A DNA stretch of 6,622 nt from positions 1 through 6,622 of the forward strand of contig JAIRLK010000038.1 in the NCBI GenBank assembly GCA_031259515.1. Direction: 5' to 3'. This stretch comes from Treponema sp. (GTDB lineage Bacteria > Spirochaetota > Spirochaetia > Treponematales > Breznakiellaceae). The notes beneath the pieces are model-generated. The model was not told the origin of the DNA, did no database searches, and was given only the letters and a program-made list of their open reading frames with translations. The position numbers and the translations under genes are program-made. Of the stretch, positions 5,230 through 6,622 are shown piece after piece. Every line of letters starts with the position of its first letter. Positions within the stretch are counted from its first letter, which is position 1.

Positions 5230-6174
5230 TTACATCAACGGAAGAGGTCCTCCATCGCGTAGTTTCCGGCGGTATTCACCGGGACTTATGCCAAGAAGAC
5301 GCTTGAAAATTTCACCATAGTAGCTGACGCTGGAAAAACCGGAAGCCAAAGCTACATCGGTAACACTCGATTTTTCATTGGCAAGATAGCTAAGGCTCTG
5401 TCGTATCCTGAAATGCAAGAGGTAATCAAAAACGCTTTTCCGTAGCGCTTGTTTGAAAAGGCGGCAGCATTTGTTTCTGCATACCGCTCCCGCATGGGCA
5501 ATTTCATCCAGAGTAATTTTCCTGTTGAAATGTTTTTGGATAAAGCCGATCATCTGTTTAATGGCGAGGTCATCCCGGTAAAGGGCGCTTTTTTCGCCTT
5601 CCGCAACGGTATTTCCCAGCGCTACCGTATTAGCAAACAGCAGCGACATGAGATCGTAAAACCGGCTCTGTGCTTCCAGCACCGAATCATCGGGGGCTTG
5701 CATGGTTAATTCCATTAATACCCTGATACGTTCAAGGGCTTGTGTACGCCAGTCTTCTGCTGATGCGGGAAAGAAGAGAGCATCAAACCGGCTGTCATAC
5801 AACAGGGGATTGACGAAACGGGTTTCAATGTACGGGTGGGCGCAAAGCAGGGAGGGGTGAAGCAACAGACAGAGAAAAACACATTCGGGAGGTCTGCGGC
5901 GCTTCAAAGCCTCAGCATCTGCCGCGCCAAAATGGAGCCGGTTCGCATTGACAAATATACCATCTCCATTGCGAAGGGGATACAACCGGTCGTTTACATG
6001 GTAGATCATTTCCCCCTCCAGTATGACGATAAATTCCAGGTCCCGGTGCCAATGACAGTCCGCGCTGTACATCAAAAAGCTGGATAACCTCCCCATAACA
6101 GAGTAGACCGGCAGGTACGCCGATGTATAGCGCACCCCCTCGCTCATATCATCCCTCACTTGCAACTTGTACAT
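5230..6174 (-). CDS. AraC-family transcriptional regulator with N-terminal cupin sensor domain
   Basis: Cytoplasmic DNA-binding protein, 314 residues from the ATG at 6174. Residues about 41-105 look like the cupin-type ligand domain: HWHRDLEFIVILEGEMIYHV, then GDGIFVNANRLHF. The C-terminal AraC/XylS DNA-binding domain has a first helix-turn-helix from ITLDEIAHAG to about 243. The second reads SVTDVALASGFSSVSYYGEI and ends in the family signature FKRLLGISPGEYR (290-302). The recognition helix of the first unit carries C232, C236 and C237. I chose the ATG at 6174 because GGAGG (6183-6179) lies 4 nt upstream; the frame stays open to a TTG at 6240, and an ATG at 6147 with GAGGG upstream is a second option. 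It is divergent from a sugar-binding lipoprotein gene, the usual layout for an activator of sugar uptake, and is followed by MATE and lacA on the same strand. The effector is likely a sugar (inference). Confidence 0.92.
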   Translation of the reverse strand: MYKLQVRDDMSEGVRYTSAYLPVYSVMGRLSSFLMYSADCHWHRDLEFIVILEGEMIYHVNDRLYPLRNGDGIFVNANRLHFGAADAEALKRRRPPECVFLCLLLHPSLLCAHPYIETRFVNPLLYDSRFDALFFPASAEDWRTQALERIRVLMELTMQAPDDSVLEAQSRFYDLMSLLFANTVALGNTVAEGEKSALYRDDLAIKQMIGFIQKHFNRKITLDEIAHAGAVCRNKCCRLFKQALRKSVFDYLLHFRIRQSLSYLANEKSSVTDVALASGFSSVSYYGEIFKRLLGISPGEYRRKLRDGGPLPLM

Positions 6175-6224
6175 ACAGCCTCCAAAGGTACGATAGTCAG
6201 AAAGAAAGATAAAATAATGATAGA

Positions 6225-6230
6225 TATAAT
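6225..6230 (+). promoter_or_regulatory. Candidate -10 of the sugar-binding protein gene
   Basis: A perfect TATAAT lies 57 nt before the GTG start, with no recognisable -35 at 17 nt upstream (AAGAAA). Such a promoter would fit dependence on an activator, for which the divergent AraC protein is the candidate. The surroundings are very AT-rich, so a chance match is possible. Confidence 0.4.
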
Positions 6231-6239
6231 CAAAAAACA

Positions 6240-6268
6240 ATAATATCGTGATAATGACATTTTAACAA
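6240..6268 (-). promoter_or_regulatory. Candidate promoter of the AraC regulator gene
   Basis: On the minus strand TTGTTA (6268-6263) and TATTAT (6245-6240) are separated by exactly 17 nt and match four and five of six consensus positions. A start near 6233 gives a leader of about 60 nt and puts the upstream TTG (6240) outside the transcript, supporting the ATG at 6174. It overlaps the sugar-binding gene's promoter region, so the two could interfere or share operators. Confidence 0.45.
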
Positions 6269-6287
6269 TACACAGAAGGAGTTTTAC

Positions 6288-6622
6288 GTGAAAAAATTTT
6301 TTATCTTATTAACAACCCTTTTATTGGTCTTAATGGGATGTGCCCAAAAGGACGGTGACGTAACGCTGACCCTATGGCATATCTGGGTTGCGGATACGGA
6401 GCCCATGAAAATCCCGTTTGAAAAGGTGGTGCGGGAGTATCAGGCCGCGCACCCGGAAATCAAACTGGTGGTGGACGGTACGGAAAACGAGGCATACAAG
6501 ACCAAGATACGTTCCGCCGTAGCCGCCAATGAAGCGGCGGATGTGTTTTTTTACTGGGGAGCGGGCCGCATGAAGGGCTTCGTGGACGCAGGTGCTCTGC
6601 TTCCGCTGGACGAATATCTGGA
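6288..6622 (+). CDS. ABC-transporter sugar-binding lipoprotein, family 1 (partial, N-terminal part)
   Basis: Solute-binding protein of a carbohydrate ABC importer, anchored outside the cytoplasmic membrane by a lipid. The first 111 codons are present and the gene runs past the window. It begins MKKFFILLTTLLLVLMGC: two lysines, a hydrophobic helix and a lipobox LMGC, with Cys18 as the expected lipidation site. The -1 Gly is standard and the Met at -2 is loose, as accepted in spirochaetes. Mature sequence VTLTLWHIW, then FEKVVREYQAAHPEIKL, then ADVFFYWGAGRM and LLPLDEYL match the N-terminal lobe of family 1 (MalE/UgpB-type) binding proteins. The GTG start has AAGGAG at 6276-6281, 6 nt upstream. 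Permease genes probably follow outside the window. The sugar cannot be named. The divergent AraC gene is its likely regulator. Confidence 0.93.
   Translation, partial: MKKFFILLTTLLLVLMGCAQKDGDVTLTLWHIWVADTEPMKIPFEKVVREYQAAHPEIKLVVDGTENEAYKTKIRSAVAANEAADVFFYWGAGRMKGFVDAGALLPLDEYL

Noticed and set aside
4815..5306. 163-codon + strand frame across the MATE-AraC gap
   Set aside because: It overlaps both minus-strand genes at their ends, has no recognisable domain and no clear Shine-Dalgarno.
6175..6240. TTG start for the AraC gene at 6240
   Set aside because: The extra 22 residues are AT-rich intergenic translation with no Shine-Dalgarno, while GGAGG precedes the ATG at 6174; the candidate promoter also lies here.

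Overview
The window carries six recognisable protein genes (two cut by the window edges), two or three very small candidate cistrons, and several regulatory regions. It reads as ordinary bacterial chromosome: no rRNA, tRNA, CRISPR array, transposase or phage gene is visible. The lineage cannot be fixed from this sequence alone. A class II ribonucleotide reductase, an anaerobe-like gene set, a family 1 sugar-binding lipoprotein with a loose spirochaete-style lipobox, and moderate GC with AT-rich promoters would fit a Treponema-like spirochaete from a gut habitat. This is a family-level impression, not a proof; a clostridial or other anaerobe is possible.

Left part (1-1665): the 3' end of a vitamin B12-dependent ribonucleotide reductase (nrdJ, + strand) converges on a complete, GC-rich threonine synthase gene (thrC, - strand). 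Between them lies a short noncoding stretch with about three degenerate 21-bp tandem units and a 15-bp palindrome.

Middle part (1666-2968): thrC is divergent from a YheO/DauR-type PAS-HTH regulator. The regulator has a strong extended -10 promoter whose -35 runs into an A9 tract, and a leader of about 155 nt with inverted repeats. Its stop codon overlaps the start of a candidate 57-codon cistron (ATGA) with its own Shine-Dalgarno sequence. Downstream is a near-consensus promoter with a CRP-like palindrome over its predicted start site. It points into the 3' end of lacA and has no substantial gene behind it.

Right part (2969-6622): a minus-strand cluster runs AraC-type regulator, MATE efflux transporter, a tiny 21-residue ORF, and LacA-type sugar O-acetyltransferase. 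It is divergent from an ABC-transporter sugar-binding lipoprotein gene that continues beyond the window. The AraC protein is the natural candidate to activate the sugar uptake gene. LacA may acetylate non-metabolisable sugars taken up with the substrate and the MATE pump may export them or another compound; that job description is inference. The tiny ORF between MATE and lacA overlaps both neighbours by ATGA, so the three could be translationally coupled.
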